DNA from: Asticcacaulis sp. MM231
Lineage (GTDB): Bacteria > Pseudomonadota > Alphaproteobacteria > Caulobacterales > Caulobacteraceae
Reading direction: 5' to 3'
DNA length: 64,000 nt
Assembly: GCF_964186625.1 (NCBI RefSeq)
Contig: NZ_OZ075109.1
Location: 434,001-498,000 of the forward strand
The notes under the pieces were generated by a model that did no database searches, had not been told where the DNA came from, and saw only the letters and a list, made by a program, of their open reading frames with translations. This document shows, piece after piece, positions 26,112-35,062 of the stretch. Positions within the stretch are counted from its first letter, which is position 1, and each line of letters starts with the position of its first letter. The position numbers and the translations under genes were made by a program.

Positions 26112-26262
26112 AGGCGCGATGATTTTTTAGCGCTCCATTTAGATGCAAAATCATCCGACACAACCTCCACTGAGGGTGGAGAGCTCTTCCGAAAAGGGGG
26201 CGGAACTCTCGCCGGATGCTCGGCTCTATATTCAGTCAAAACCTACAAATATGGCAATTTAA

Positions 26263-26292
26263 TACACGTGATAATGGATGTTATCACGTGTA
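26263..26292. repeat. Perfect 12-base inverted repeat with CACGTG core
   Basis: TACACGTGATAA (26263-26274) and TTATCACGTGTA (26281-26292) flank a 6-base spacer in the gap between the convergent rhamnosidase and GH51 genes. Another inverted repeat, GATGATTTT/AAAATCATC, begins near 26118, just after the rhamnosidase stop. These may serve as bidirectional terminators, although a regulatory site is possible. The remainder of the 235-base gap shows nothing else. Confidence 0.55.
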
Positions 26293-26346
26293 ATATATGT
26301 TATAGAGACCTGTACGCGCAGAACTTGAGAATTCATATTATCGCGA

Positions 26347-28434
26347 TCAGGCCAGTTTATATTCAAACAGCGTAATGCTCGTTGCAGGTAAGGAAAGCGT
26401 GCCCGCGCGCGGGTTGAAGCTGCCTTCCTTGATCTTCACCTGAGGCGCTGCCCCGACCACATTTTGCGCATCGAGGCCAGGTGCATCCAGACGCCAGGTG
26501 CGGCCGGTGCGGCCAGGCGCGAAGCCGTTGATCGCGAGTTTGAGGCTCTGGGGCTCTTCGGTGGCGTTGACCACAGAGACGATCAGCTCCTTGCGGTCTG
26601 CCGTCAAGGCGGCGGAGACGTCAAGCGGCCAGGTCGCGCTCCCCGTATTGACGCTGGGCTGGTCGCCGCCAATCGGATACCGTGGCGGCGGCACGGGCGA
26701 CGTGCCGGTCACAGCCACCGGAATGACACCGAAGTGTTGATTATAGAGCTGGAACACCCGGCCTGTGGCGCTGATCACCGAGTCGGTTGGTGAGAAATTG
26801 AGCCAGCCGGTCGCCATGGTGTAGCCAGCCGCGTCGATGAAATCAGTGTGCCGGTAAAACTCATGGAATGCGATGGCCACGGCCAGACAGCCTTTATAGT
26901 CCGATTGGAAATGGTAGGCCCATTCGTCGAAGAACACCTTGATCTTGCCGTCATTCAGCATAGGAAAGGCTTTTTTATAGGCTTCCCAGCAATCCGCCAT
27001 GGTCTGGATGCGCTGCGCCATACCGCGTGACCATTCATTGAGAGACTGAGTGATATCCACCAGCTTGCCCGTCGACAGATCATAGCGCTTGTTTTCCGCC
27101 GGATAGGCATGCGTCTGCAGGGCGTCGAAACGGCCCATGCAGTTTTTAAACATGCCATAGGCCCAGTCACGCTCCGAGCCGATGGCGACCTGGGGCTGGC
27201 CTTCGATAAAGATGCCCTGCCCCGTCGTCATTTCGTCTGCGAAGCCGCCGGGTGCCGCGATATAGATGGTCGGATCGACAGCGCGCATGGCGTCAACGAA
27301 CAGGTTGTGCTTGACGTAATATTGCTCCGGCGAGATGTGGCCCATCTGCCAGTGGCCGTACATCTCGTTGCCGATGTCCCAATATTTGACACGCCAGGGC
27401 TCAGCATGACCGTTGGCTGCGCGCTTGGCGCCCCATTCGGTAGTCGCAGCACCATTCACATATTCGACCAGTTCCGCGCCCGATCGCGGAGAATCAAATC
27501 CGGTGCTGACACACCAGTACGGCTCGACATTGATCAGGCGGGCCATATGCAGGAGTTCGTCGACACCGACATCGTTCGGCTGAACCGCATGCCACACCGG
27601 GTCCAGGATCGGCGGGCGCTTATCGAGGTCGCCGACCGTGAAATGCCAGTCATAGGCCGACAGGAAATTGCCGCCCGGCATGCGCATGATCTTGCAGTCC
27701 ATCTCACGCATCAGAGCTATCATATCGGCCCGGAAGCCGCCGACGTTGTCGGCTGGCATCAGGGAGACGGCGCCAACGCGGAATGTGCCTGTGCCCGTGC
27801 CGGTAATTTCCAGACGCCCGGTGGTTGATGCCGCGCCACAGTCGAACTTAAGTGGCACCGTCGTCCAGTCTGTCTTCGTCGCGACCGGTACGCTTTGGCG
27901 CATGGCCGGATCACTGCCCCATATCAGTGTCGCCGTGACGGCGACGCCGGCATCAGCGGCGACCACCAGACGCACACTGTAGGCTTTTTTAGCCAATGAC
28001 AGATCACCCTGCCCTATGCCGAGCGGGGTGCCGCCGGTCAGGCGGACCACTGGGCTGTGCGCGCCCACATAAGGCGCCTTTGTATCCATGGTCACGCTGT
28101 CATCTGGCCCGGTAGGGTGCCACTTTTTCGGCGGCGCGCCTCTGCGACGGTTGGCTGCGGCGGCAGGGGCCGGTTCCGGCTTGACCACCGGCCAGTAGAA
28201 CTTGCGGTCGTCAAGGACCTCGCTCCACAGGCTGTCATTGATCAGATCACCGATATGCTCGATGAAGCCACCGTAAATGAACGGCGAAATGGGCGGCTTT
28301 GTGTCGGCGGCATTGACGCTTCCGCCCAAGGATGGATTACCGGCCGCATAGGCTGGCAGGGTTATGCTTAGGCTGAGCGCGCTCATGGCTGTAAGCGCGT
28401 CCCGGCGCGAGATCTGTGGCATTATTTTGGTCAC
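26347..28434 (-). CDS. GH51 alpha-L-arabinofuranosidase, Tat-exported
   Basis: 695 residues. The leader ISRRDALTAMSALSLSITLPAYA has a Tat-type RR. The catalytic TIM barrel contains MRMPGGNF, the acid/base Glu about 357 in DIGNEMYG and the nucleophile Glu about 504 in FFDEWAYH. A beta-sandwich C-terminal domain ends in TLFEYKLA. A carbohydrate-binding-like segment near 150-235 makes it longer than typical GH51. It releases alpha-L-arabinofuranose from arabinoxylan, arabinan or xyloglucan. GTG at 28434 is preferred because AGGGGA is well spaced before it; ATG at 28422 is the alternative. The GH3 gene ends 51 bases upstream, so they likely form an operon. Confidence 0.9.
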   Translation of the reverse strand: MTKIMPQISRRDALTAMSALSLSITLPAYAAGNPSLGGSVNAADTKPPISPFIYGGFIEHIGDLINDSLWSEVLDDRKFYWPVVKPEPAPAAAANRRRGAPPKKWHPTGPDDSVTMDTKAPYVGAHSPVVRLTGGTPLGIGQGDLSLAKKAYSVRLVVAADAGVAVTATLIWGSDPAMRQSVPVATKTDWTTVPLKFDCGAASTTGRLEITGTGTGTFRVGAVSLMPADNVGGFRADMIALMREMDCKIMRMPGGNFLSAYDWHFTVGDLDKRPPILDPVWHAVQPNDVGVDELLHMARLINVEPYWCVSTGFDSPRSGAELVEYVNGAATTEWGAKRAANGHAEPWRVKYWDIGNEMYGHWQMGHISPEQYYVKHNLFVDAMRAVDPTIYIAAPGGFADEMTTGQGIFIEGQPQVAIGSERDWAYGMFKNCMGRFDALQTHAYPAENKRYDLSTGKLVDITQSLNEWSRGMAQRIQTMADCWEAYKKAFPMLNDGKIKVFFDEWAYHFQSDYKGCLAVAIAFHEFYRHTDFIDAAGYTMATGWLNFSPTDSVISATGRVFQLYNQHFGVIPVAVTGTSPVPPPRYPIGGDQPSVNTGSATWPLDVSAALTADRKELIVSVVNATEEPQSLKLAINGFAPGRTGRTWRLDAPGLDAQNVVGAAPQVKIKEGSFNPRAGTLSLPATSITLFEYKLA

Positions 28435-28485
28435 GGTTTTTCCCCTGTTCTGATTTATGATGGATAGTCACCCGCCCCCTGGCAC

Positions 28486-31164
28486 CTATGGCGCCAGGAC
28501 CTGAGTGGACGTAATCGTGAAGGCGGCGTCGGCGCCTGCAGTTTTCTCCAACCCTTTGCGATTGTCCGGTTGTCCACCGCCGACCCAGATGGTGACCTTG
28601 CCGGGCTTGACCGAACGCGTGCCATCCTGGTTGACCGTGCTTAAGGCGCGACTGTCGAGCGTGAAACTGACCGTCTTGCTTTCCCCCGCCTTCAGGTGGA
28701 TGCGTTCAAAGCGCTCCAGCGCGCGGATAGGGACATTCTTTTCCCCGGGATGGCTGACATAGAGCTGAACGACTTCGTCGCTATCGACACCGCCGGTATT
28801 GCTGACCTTTGTCGAAACCGTAACGGGTTCGTCACCGCGCACCTGGCGCGCCGATAGTGTCACCGGCGCGTACTGGAAACGACTGTAGGACAGGCCATAA
28901 CCAAACGGATAAAGCGCCTCACCCTTGAAATAGCGATAGGTCCTGCCTTTCATGGCGTAGTCGTTGAAAGCTGGAAGCTGATCGACCGAACGATAGAAGG
29001 TCATAGGCAGGCGGCCCGCCGGGCTGAAATCACCCGCGATCAGACGTGCCACAGCCGCGCCGCCTTGCCCACCCGGATACCAGGCTTCAACAATGGCCGG
29101 CACATGCTCGTCCGCCCAGTTCACGCCCAGGGCGCTACCGTTCAGGAGCACCAGCACAACCGGCTTGCCGGTCGCGCTCACCTTCTCCAACAGGTTTTGC
29201 TGAATGGGTGGCAGGTCAATGCTGGTTCGGTCACCGCCGGAAAATCCGACGGCGTCAACGTGCATTTCTTCGCCTTCGACGCGCTGAGATAAGCCCGCGG
29301 CAAAAATCACGAGATCGGCATCCTTGGCTGCCGCCACGGCGGCTTGTGCGCCCGCATCGGAAGGTACGCTCCAGATCAGTCTTTCATCGCCCTTGGGCTG
29401 ACGCTGGAAGGATTCGACACGAATGGAATTACGGCTGCCAGCTTCCAGCTTGATCGCACCGGTGGCAATGGACGGCCGCCAATCGACGCGCCAGGCGTCC
29501 ACCACCATCTTATCATTGATCCAGATGCGGTAACCGCCATCGGCATCGTAGCGGAAACGGTACTCTCCACTTTCCGGAGCGGTCAGGTAGCCCTCAAACC
29601 GCACGGCGCCACTGCGCAGTTCCCCACTCCAGCTTTGGTGGATACCGGCTTCGGTCGTTGTTTCCCGAGGTGCAGCCGTCACATCGTGAGAGGTGAAACG
29701 ACTCACGGTCACGCCTTTATCAGCGCAAGCCTTGTCACGACACAACACCGCGTCCGGCACGGCAGATAAGACCGGGTCGATCAGGCCTGAGCCTTGCGCA
29801 TAATGAACAGTGGCATTCGGATAACGGGCGCGTATACCCGCCAGAACCGTCACGGGGTGCGAAGGCTCGCCATTGTAATTGCCGACCAGAGAATCAATCG
29901 AGTCCGCATTTGGCCCGATCACCGCGATCGAGCGAGGCTCGGATTTGAGCGGCAGAAGGTTGCCTTGGTTCTTGAGCAGTACCATGGCGGATTCCGCCAC
30001 ACGCTGCGACAGATCGCGATTGGCCTGGGTGTCATAATCAGCGGCCGTGATCGATGGGAAAACCTTTGGCGCCGGGTCAAACTGCCCAAGCTTGAAGCGG
30101 GCGGTAAACAAACGCACAAGCGCCGTATCAAGAACCGTTTCCGGCAGCAGGCCTTTGCGGACAGCGCTGGTCAGGTGATCGGCTTCATTAGCGTTGCCGC
30201 AGATCAGATCCGTACCGGCCTGATAGGCAGCCGCCACGCCGTCTTCGGGTGTTGCGCGATAATGATGCGAGGTTTTGTAATAGATATCGCCCACGGCATC
30301 GCAGTCCGATACCACAAAGCCCTTGAAACCCCAGTCCTTGCGCAGGTGTGTGACGAGGAGGTCGTCGTTGGCACAGGCCGGCTGACCATCAATGGCATTA
30401 TAGGCGCACATGATCGATGCCGCCTTGCCCTCGGTGATCGTGGCGCGGAAGGCCGGCAGGTAGGTGTCTTCCAGATCATAGCGCGAGGGCGTCACATTAT
30501 CCCGGTGGCGACCGGATTCAGGTCCGCTATGAACAGCATAATGCTTGGGTGTGGCCACGGTGCGATAATAGGTGGGGTCATCGCCCTGAAGCCCCTGAAC
30601 AAAGGCCACCCCCATGCGCGAGGTCAGATAAGGATCTTCACCATAGGTCTCCTGCCCCCTTCCCCAGCGCGGATCACGAAAGATGTTGATGTTGGGCGAC
30701 CAGACGGTCAGTCCGCGGAACCAGTCCGAACCCCCGAATCGATGAAGGCGCTCCAGGTTCTTGGCGCGAAATTCTACGCTGATCGTGTCAGCCACCTGAT
30801 GGATCAGCGGCGCGTCAAAGGTCGCGGCCAGGCCCACGGCCTGCGGAAAAACCGTGGCGTTGCCGGCCGCCGCCACGCCATGCAGGCCTTCGTTCCACCA
30901 ATTATATTCCCGCACGCCGAGGCGCGGTATGGCCGGCGCGTCATTGATGAGCTGGGCGGTTTTCTCTTCGAGAGTCATGCGCGAGACCAGATCGGCGGCG
31001 CGCTGTTCGGCGGGTTTTGTCAGGTCATGATAGCCCTGAGCATCCAATGGATTTTGCGCCTGCGCGGTCTGCAGCATGCCGATGGATATCAGCATGACAA
31101 GTGCGCTCAGAGCCACATGACGGCCACGGCCAGTTGACGCCCATTTGGGGTGTTTCAGTTTCAC
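28486..31164 (-). CDS. GH3 beta-xylosidase/beta-glucosidase with inserted PA14 domain, exported
   Basis: 892 residues with a Sec signal peptide (LSALVMLISIGMLQTAQA). The GH3 N-terminal barrel contains WWNEGLHGVA, DPRWGRGQETYGEDPYL and the nucleophile Asp287 in VVSDCDAVGD. The C-terminal sandwich contains the GPNADS motif and is interrupted at about 490-600 by a PA14 module (FEGYLTAPESGEYRFRYDAD). A fibronectin-III-like tail (from about 780) closes the protein. Substrate range in this layout covers xylo- and gluco-oligosaccharides; WWNEGLHG is common in xylan-active members. A LacI-like operator TGATAGCGCTACCA lies 56 bases upstream, and GH51 follows in the same direction. Confidence 0.9.
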   Translation of the reverse strand: MKLKHPKWASTGRGRHVALSALVMLISIGMLQTAQAQNPLDAQGYHDLTKPAEQRAADLVSRMTLEEKTAQLINDAPAIPRLGVREYNWWNEGLHGVAAAGNATVFPQAVGLAATFDAPLIHQVADTISVEFRAKNLERLHRFGGSDWFRGLTVWSPNINIFRDPRWGRGQETYGEDPYLTSRMGVAFVQGLQGDDPTYYRTVATPKHYAVHSGPESGRHRDNVTPSRYDLEDTYLPAFRATITEGKAASIMCAYNAIDGQPACANDDLLVTHLRKDWGFKGFVVSDCDAVGDIYYKTSHHYRATPEDGVAAAYQAGTDLICGNANEADHLTSAVRKGLLPETVLDTALVRLFTARFKLGQFDPAPKVFPSITAADYDTQANRDLSQRVAESAMVLLKNQGNLLPLKSEPRSIAVIGPNADSIDSLVGNYNGEPSHPVTVLAGIRARYPNATVHYAQGSGLIDPVLSAVPDAVLCRDKACADKGVTVSRFTSHDVTAAPRETTTEAGIHQSWSGELRSGAVRFEGYLTAPESGEYRFRYDADGGYRIWINDKMVVDAWRVDWRPSIATGAIKLEAGSRNSIRVESFQRQPKGDERLIWSVPSDAGAQAAVAAAKDADLVIFAAGLSQRVEGEEMHVDAVGFSGGDRTSIDLPPIQQNLLEKVSATGKPVVLVLLNGSALGVNWADEHVPAIVEAWYPGGQGGAAVARLIAGDFSPAGRLPMTFYRSVDQLPAFNDYAMKGRTYRYFKGEALYPFGYGLSYSRFQYAPVTLSARQVRGDEPVTVSTKVSNTGGVDSDEVVQLYVSHPGEKNVPIRALERFERIHLKAGESKTVSFTLDSRALSTVNQDGTRSVKPGKVTIWVGGGQPDNRKGLEKTAGADAAFTITSTQVLAP

Positions 31165-31219
31165 GATGTCCTCCCAGTACCGCTTTATCGCGATATTTTT
31201 GGCGATCAGGTCGCCTTTC

Positions 31220-31233
31220 TGATAGCGCTACCA
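31220..31233 (-). promoter_or_regulatory. LacI-like operator upstream of the GH3-GH51 operon
   Basis: TGATAGCGCTACCA is a near-palindrome centred on AGCGCT, the form bound by many LacI-family sugar repressors of Caulobacterales. It lies 56 bases before the GH3 start. A copy differing at one base (TGATACCGCTACCA) occurs at 50211. The rest of the 244-base gap holds a CCGTTATAACGG palindrome near 31313 inside a larger imperfect hairpin, perhaps ending aguA transcription. Confidence 0.55.
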
Positions 31234-31408
31234 TGAAAAAACCGACTTGAAAAGTTAATTTGTCTGACCTTTGAAAATTGGCAGACACAACCAATAGGGC
31301 CTGTAAGGCTTAACCGTTATAACGGGCGGCCTGGCCTATTTGGCATCGTGTGCCCGACTTTTCGGACACAGTATCAAAGGCATCTTTCTGTTGGACGCCG
31401 CCAGCAAA

Positions 31409-33568
31409 TTAATGGCCCTGCCCCGGTGCATAGGGGAAGGTCAGGGCTTCGTAGGCTTCGAGAGGTAAGGCTGGCGCTTGATAGCCTGCGGGTAGAGGTA
31501 GGCCTGATTTCGACTGGAAATAGCTGATCGAGGCATCGCGCCACCATTGCGCTTCCCGGCGCTGGATGGTCAGGTTTTGCGAGACGGCGGCAAAGCGTTG
31601 CGCATCTATGTAAGGCGCAAGTCCTGCCCATGTCGTTTGCATGACGCCGACCTGATCAACACCGGACTGGTAGCGCATGACAAGGCCGTCCCAAAGCGTG
31701 TGGCCATCCTGCAAACGATAGTCCCAGGAGAGGTGATGGAACCACAAGAGATAGCGCTGATCCATCTTGCTCGGGTCAGACCAGGTTTTCGCCGCGCGTG
31801 GATTATACTGCGCCAGGGCGTCGCTGCCGGTCTTTGTGCGGTCAAAGCCAATCCCGCCGGCGTCGGCCTTGTTGTAATAGACCGGATTCCACTCCGGCCG
31901 CGCAAGCTCATGTACCCACGGGCCGGGACCATAGTGATGACCGGTCGCCATCTGATGATGCAGGCCGAGCGGGGTCATGTAATCGGCCATAGCCTCTCGT
32001 GAGTTCATCATCATATCGACCACCGGCGTGACAAAGGCGGGATCATCCGAGAAGGTCATGTGCACCCAGTCAGTGGCGATGTCGCGGCTGGAAGCGTCCG
32101 GATTCCACGCCAATCGGCCAAAGGCATACCAGTTGGCCTGATCGAAATCCGAGCCCGTCCAGTTGCGGTTAGCGCCGATATTGGCGACGCCAGCCATGCC
32201 GGTAAGGGCGTGCTTTTCCAGCGAGCCATCGATGATGCGCGCAACTGTCGAGCCTGAGCCCTTGGCAAAGGTATCAGCCTTCAGCGTCTCCTCGAACATC
32301 GGCGCCAGATAGACGAGGTGCGTCGCCTGTCCGGTATATTCCTTGGTGATCTGGAACTCCATCATCTCGCGGGTCTTTGGCATGGCACCGAACAAGGGCG
32401 AGAAAGGCTCGCGTGGCTGGAAGTCGATCGGGCCATTCTTGATCTGGACCAGCACGTTGTCGGCAAACTGACCATCGAGCGGATGGAACTCATTATAGGC
32501 CTGCTTGGCGCGGTCCGAGGCATCATGCTCGCTATAAACAAAGGCGCGCCACATCACTATACCGCCATGCGGCGCTAAGGCTTCGGCCAGCATATTGGCG
32601 CCATCAGCATGACTGCGGTGATAATCGCCAGGCCCCGGCTGGCCTTCCGAATTGGCCTTGACGAGGAAGCCGCCGAAATCGGGGATCGCCTTGTAGATTT
32701 CATCCGTCTTGGCCTGCCACCAGGCGCGCACGGCCGGATCGAGCGGATCGGCTGTTTTCAGGCCGCCCAGCTCCATGGGCGAAGAGAAACGCGCCGATAG
32801 ATAGATCTTGATACCGTAGGGCCGCAGACTATCGGCGAGCGCCGCCGTCTTGACGATATAGGGCGCCGTCAGGCTGAGCGCCTTGGCGTTGACGTTATTG
32901 ACCACCGTGCCGTTGATGCCGACGGAGGCATTGGCGCGGGCGTAATCGGTATAGCGTTGATCCTTGAGATCGGGCAGCCGCCACCAGTCCCAGATCGACG
33001 CCCCGGCATAGCCGCGCTCCACCGAGCTGTCGAGATTATCCCAGTGATTGAGCACACGCACCTTGATTTTGGGCGCATCGGCTATGTCGAGCTTATCTAT
33101 ACTCTGGCCCGTTTGTATGTGTCGCAGCAGCCGGAAAGCGCCATAGAGGCTACCGCGATCACTGTTGGCGGCGATGACCGTGACCTTGTGACCGTCCACG
33201 GTAACCGAGCGGATTAGATAGCCTTCATCGCCCAAGCCGGAGAGTGGTAGGTTCAGCGCCTTGATGACAGGCTGCTCTGCCGGTGTGCCGATCACGAGCG
33301 CACCGTCGCCGATCGAGGTGGCAGCCGGTAGCTCCCGGCCGAAAAAGCCGGAGACACCGCGCTGCAGTTCGCTTCGCGCGGCGCTCAGCATCGGGCTGTC
33401 GCCAGCGACGACCGAGGTCAGATGCGGCGAATAGACCTGAGCCCGCGCCACCGGTAAGGGCCGGTAGCGCAGCCACAGATCATAGCCGTCCTCGGCATGG
33501 GCCATGGTAACCAGACCAAGGATCAATCCCAGCACAAGCGAGACAATTCGGGCTATGCGCTGGGTCAT
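31409..33568 (-). CDS. aguA: GH67 alpha-glucuronidase
   Basis: 719 residues, the normal family length, with a Sec leader (IVSLVLGLILGLVTMAHA). It cleaves (4-O-methyl-)glucuronic acid from the non-reducing end of xylo-oligosaccharides. Family blocks include YDLWLRYRPL, LNHWDNLDSSVERGYAG, FGGFLVKANSEGQPGP (candidate acid Glu about 308) and VQIKNGPIDFQPREPFSPLFG, the last carrying the Asp and Glu of the catalytic base pair. It follows the mannonate dehydratase gene by 14 bases on the same strand. The operon therefore couples glucuronate release from xylan to its catabolism. The signal peptide puts it in the periplasm. Confidence 0.95.
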   Translation of the reverse strand: MTQRIARIVSLVLGLILGLVTMAHAEDGYDLWLRYRPLPVARAQVYSPHLTSVVAGDSPMLSAARSELQRGVSGFFGRELPAATSIGDGALVIGTPAEQPVIKALNLPLSGLGDEGYLIRSVTVDGHKVTVIAANSDRGSLYGAFRLLRHIQTGQSIDKLDIADAPKIKVRVLNHWDNLDSSVERGYAGASIWDWWRLPDLKDQRYTDYARANASVGINGTVVNNVNAKALSLTAPYIVKTAALADSLRPYGIKIYLSARFSSPMELGGLKTADPLDPAVRAWWQAKTDEIYKAIPDFGGFLVKANSEGQPGPGDYHRSHADGANMLAEALAPHGGIVMWRAFVYSEHDASDRAKQAYNEFHPLDGQFADNVLVQIKNGPIDFQPREPFSPLFGAMPKTREMMEFQITKEYTGQATHLVYLAPMFEETLKADTFAKGSGSTVARIIDGSLEKHALTGMAGVANIGANRNWTGSDFDQANWYAFGRLAWNPDASSRDIATDWVHMTFSDDPAFVTPVVDMMMNSREAMADYMTPLGLHHQMATGHHYGPGPWVHELARPEWNPVYYNKADAGGIGFDRTKTGSDALAQYNPRAAKTWSDPSKMDQRYLLWFHHLSWDYRLQDGHTLWDGLVMRYQSGVDQVGVMQTTWAGLAPYIDAQRFAAVSQNLTIQRREAQWWRDASISYFQSKSGLPLPAGYQAPALPLEAYEALTFPYAPGQGH

Positions 33569-33582
33569 GCGGGTGATCCTTA

Positions 33583-34818
33583 TTACCAGTTGAACAGGGT
33601 GCCGTCCTGCAGTCGGTTCACCGGCAGGTAGGCGCGCTGATAGGGGTATTTGGCGGCCTTTTCCTCATCGATGTCAACGCCGAGGCCCGGCGCGTCGCCG
33701 ATATGGAGCGATCCGGCCGTGAAGCTGTAGTTGTGCGGGAAGACTTCGTCGGTCAGTTCGGTGTGACGCATATATTCCTGGATGCCGAAATTGGGGATCG
33801 ACACGTCGAAATGCAGCGCCGCTGACATGCAGACCGGCGACAGGTCGGTGGCGCCGTGGCAGCCGGTCTTGACGCCATAGACATCGGCGAAGCTGGCGAT
33901 GCGCTTAAGGTGGGTGATTCCGCCGGCGTGGACGACAGTAGCGCGGATATAGTCGATCAACTGGTTGCTGATCAGATCCTTGCAGTCCCAGAGCGTGTTG
34001 AAGATTTCACCGACCGCAAGCGGCGTGGTGGTGTGCTGGCGGATGAGCTTGAAGCTTTCCTGATTCTCGGCGGGTGTGGCGTCCTCCATCCAGAACGGAC
34101 GATAAGGTTCAAGATCATGCCCCAAACGTCCCGCCTCGATGGGCGTCAGGCGGTGATGGACGTCATGGAGCAGATGCACGTCGTCGCCCAGGGCTTCACG
34201 CGCCGCTTTGAACAGCTTGGGCACCACGCGCATATAGGCTTCAGTGTTCCATTCGTTTTCGGTCGGAAGGTCAGCATCCGCTGGCTCATAGAACATCTTG
34301 TCCTTGGAAACGCCGTAGGTGCTGCTGAGACCGGGCACGCCGCATTGCAGGCGGATCGCCTTATAGCCGAGCGCCTGATAGCTTTGCGCCACCTCGACCG
34401 TATTTTCGATAGTTGTGCCATTGGCGTGGCCATAGACCATGACGCCGGTGCGGCAGGCACCACCCAGAAGCTGATAAAGTGGCAGGCCGGCGATCTTGCC
34501 CTTGATGTCCCACAGGGCCATGTCGACCGCGGCGATGGCCGACATCGTGACCGGTCCGCGTCGCCAATAGGCGCCACGATAGAGATATTGCCAGATATCC
34601 TCGATCTGATGGGCGTCGCGGCCAATTAAGCAGGGAATAACGTGATCTTCGAGATAGGAGACGACCGACAGTTCGCGGCCATTCAGCGTCGCGTCACCCA
34701 GGCCATAAACGCCCTGATCGGTCTCAATCTTCAGCGTGACGAAGTTGCGTCCCGGACAGGTCACAATAACCTTGGCGGATAGTATTTTTGCGCGTGTGGA
34801 GGATGGAGTATTAGCCAA
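33583..34818 (-). CDS. manD: D-mannonate dehydratase (enolase superfamily, ManD)
   Basis: 411 residues. It converts D-mannonate to 2-keto-3-deoxygluconate in glucuronate catabolism, in the cytoplasm. The enolase capping domain and barrel are clear: [32 protein letters not shown] and YGHANG. The metal ligands lie in [23 protein letters not shown] and AVGEIFN, and the specificity segment [15 protein letters not shown] follows. The length and sequence match the ManD group rather than UxuA. It leads an operon with aguA. Its promoter gap carries two TTGGT-N3-ACCAA palindromes. Fructuronate reductase and uronate isomerase are not in the window. Confidence 0.93.
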   Translation of the reverse strand: MANTPSSTRAKILSAKVIVTCPGRNFVTLKIETDQGVYGLGDATLNGRELSVVSYLEDHVIPCLIGRDAHQIEDIWQYLYRGAYWRRGPVTMSAIAAVDMALWDIKGKIAGLPLYQLLGGACRTGVMVYGHANGTTIENTVEVAQSYQALGYKAIRLQCGVPGLSSTYGVSKDKMFYEPADADLPTENEWNTEAYMRVVPKLFKAAREALGDDVHLLHDVHHRLTPIEAGRLGHDLEPYRPFWMEDATPAENQESFKLIRQHTTTPLAVGEIFNTLWDCKDLISNQLIDYIRATVVHAGGITHLKRIASFADVYGVKTGCHGATDLSPVCMSAALHFDVSIPNFGIQEYMRHTELTDEVFPHNYSFTAGSLHIGDAPGLGVDIDEEKAAKYPYQRAYLPVNRLQDGTLFNW

Positions 34819-34874
34819 AATCGTGCTTCCTGTTGCAGCCTAAAGTAATGACAAGGGAATCTTCACCGATGGAG

Positions 34875-34887
34875 TTGGTCAGACCAA
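34875..34887. promoter_or_regulatory. Operator candidate TTGGTCAGACCAA, first of two
   Basis: A perfect TTGGT-N3-ACCAA palindrome lies in the divergent gap between manD (starts 34818, minus) and the GH35 gene (starts 35063, plus). The form resembles sites of GntR-family regulators such as the PdhR/LldR/FadR group. Confidence 0.55.
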
Positions 34888-34982
34888 TATGCCATTGCGA
34901 CCAACGTCTCAACGAAAAAATGCAGCCTTTTAAACATATCATGCTTATAAAACCTGGCACACAAGGGATTCAAGATTTCTAT

Positions 34983-34997
34983 TTTGGTATGACCAAA
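34983..34997. promoter_or_regulatory. Operator candidate TTTGGTATGACCAAA, second of two
   Basis: A second TTGGT-N3-ACCAA palindrome lies 108 bases from the first in the same divergent gap. It is placed upstream of the GH35 gene and far enough from the other to allow looping or independent control of the two directions. Confidence 0.55.
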
Positions 34998-35062
34998 TTT
35001 AGCAGTCCCGACTTCCGACCAGATTAAACAGATAAACACGAAAGACGCTAGGGATAGATTAT

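Noticed and set aside
29794..31137. 447-residue plus-strand ORF
   Set aside because: It lies opposite the GH3 gene, whose motifs are intact; composition is typical of a shadow frame.
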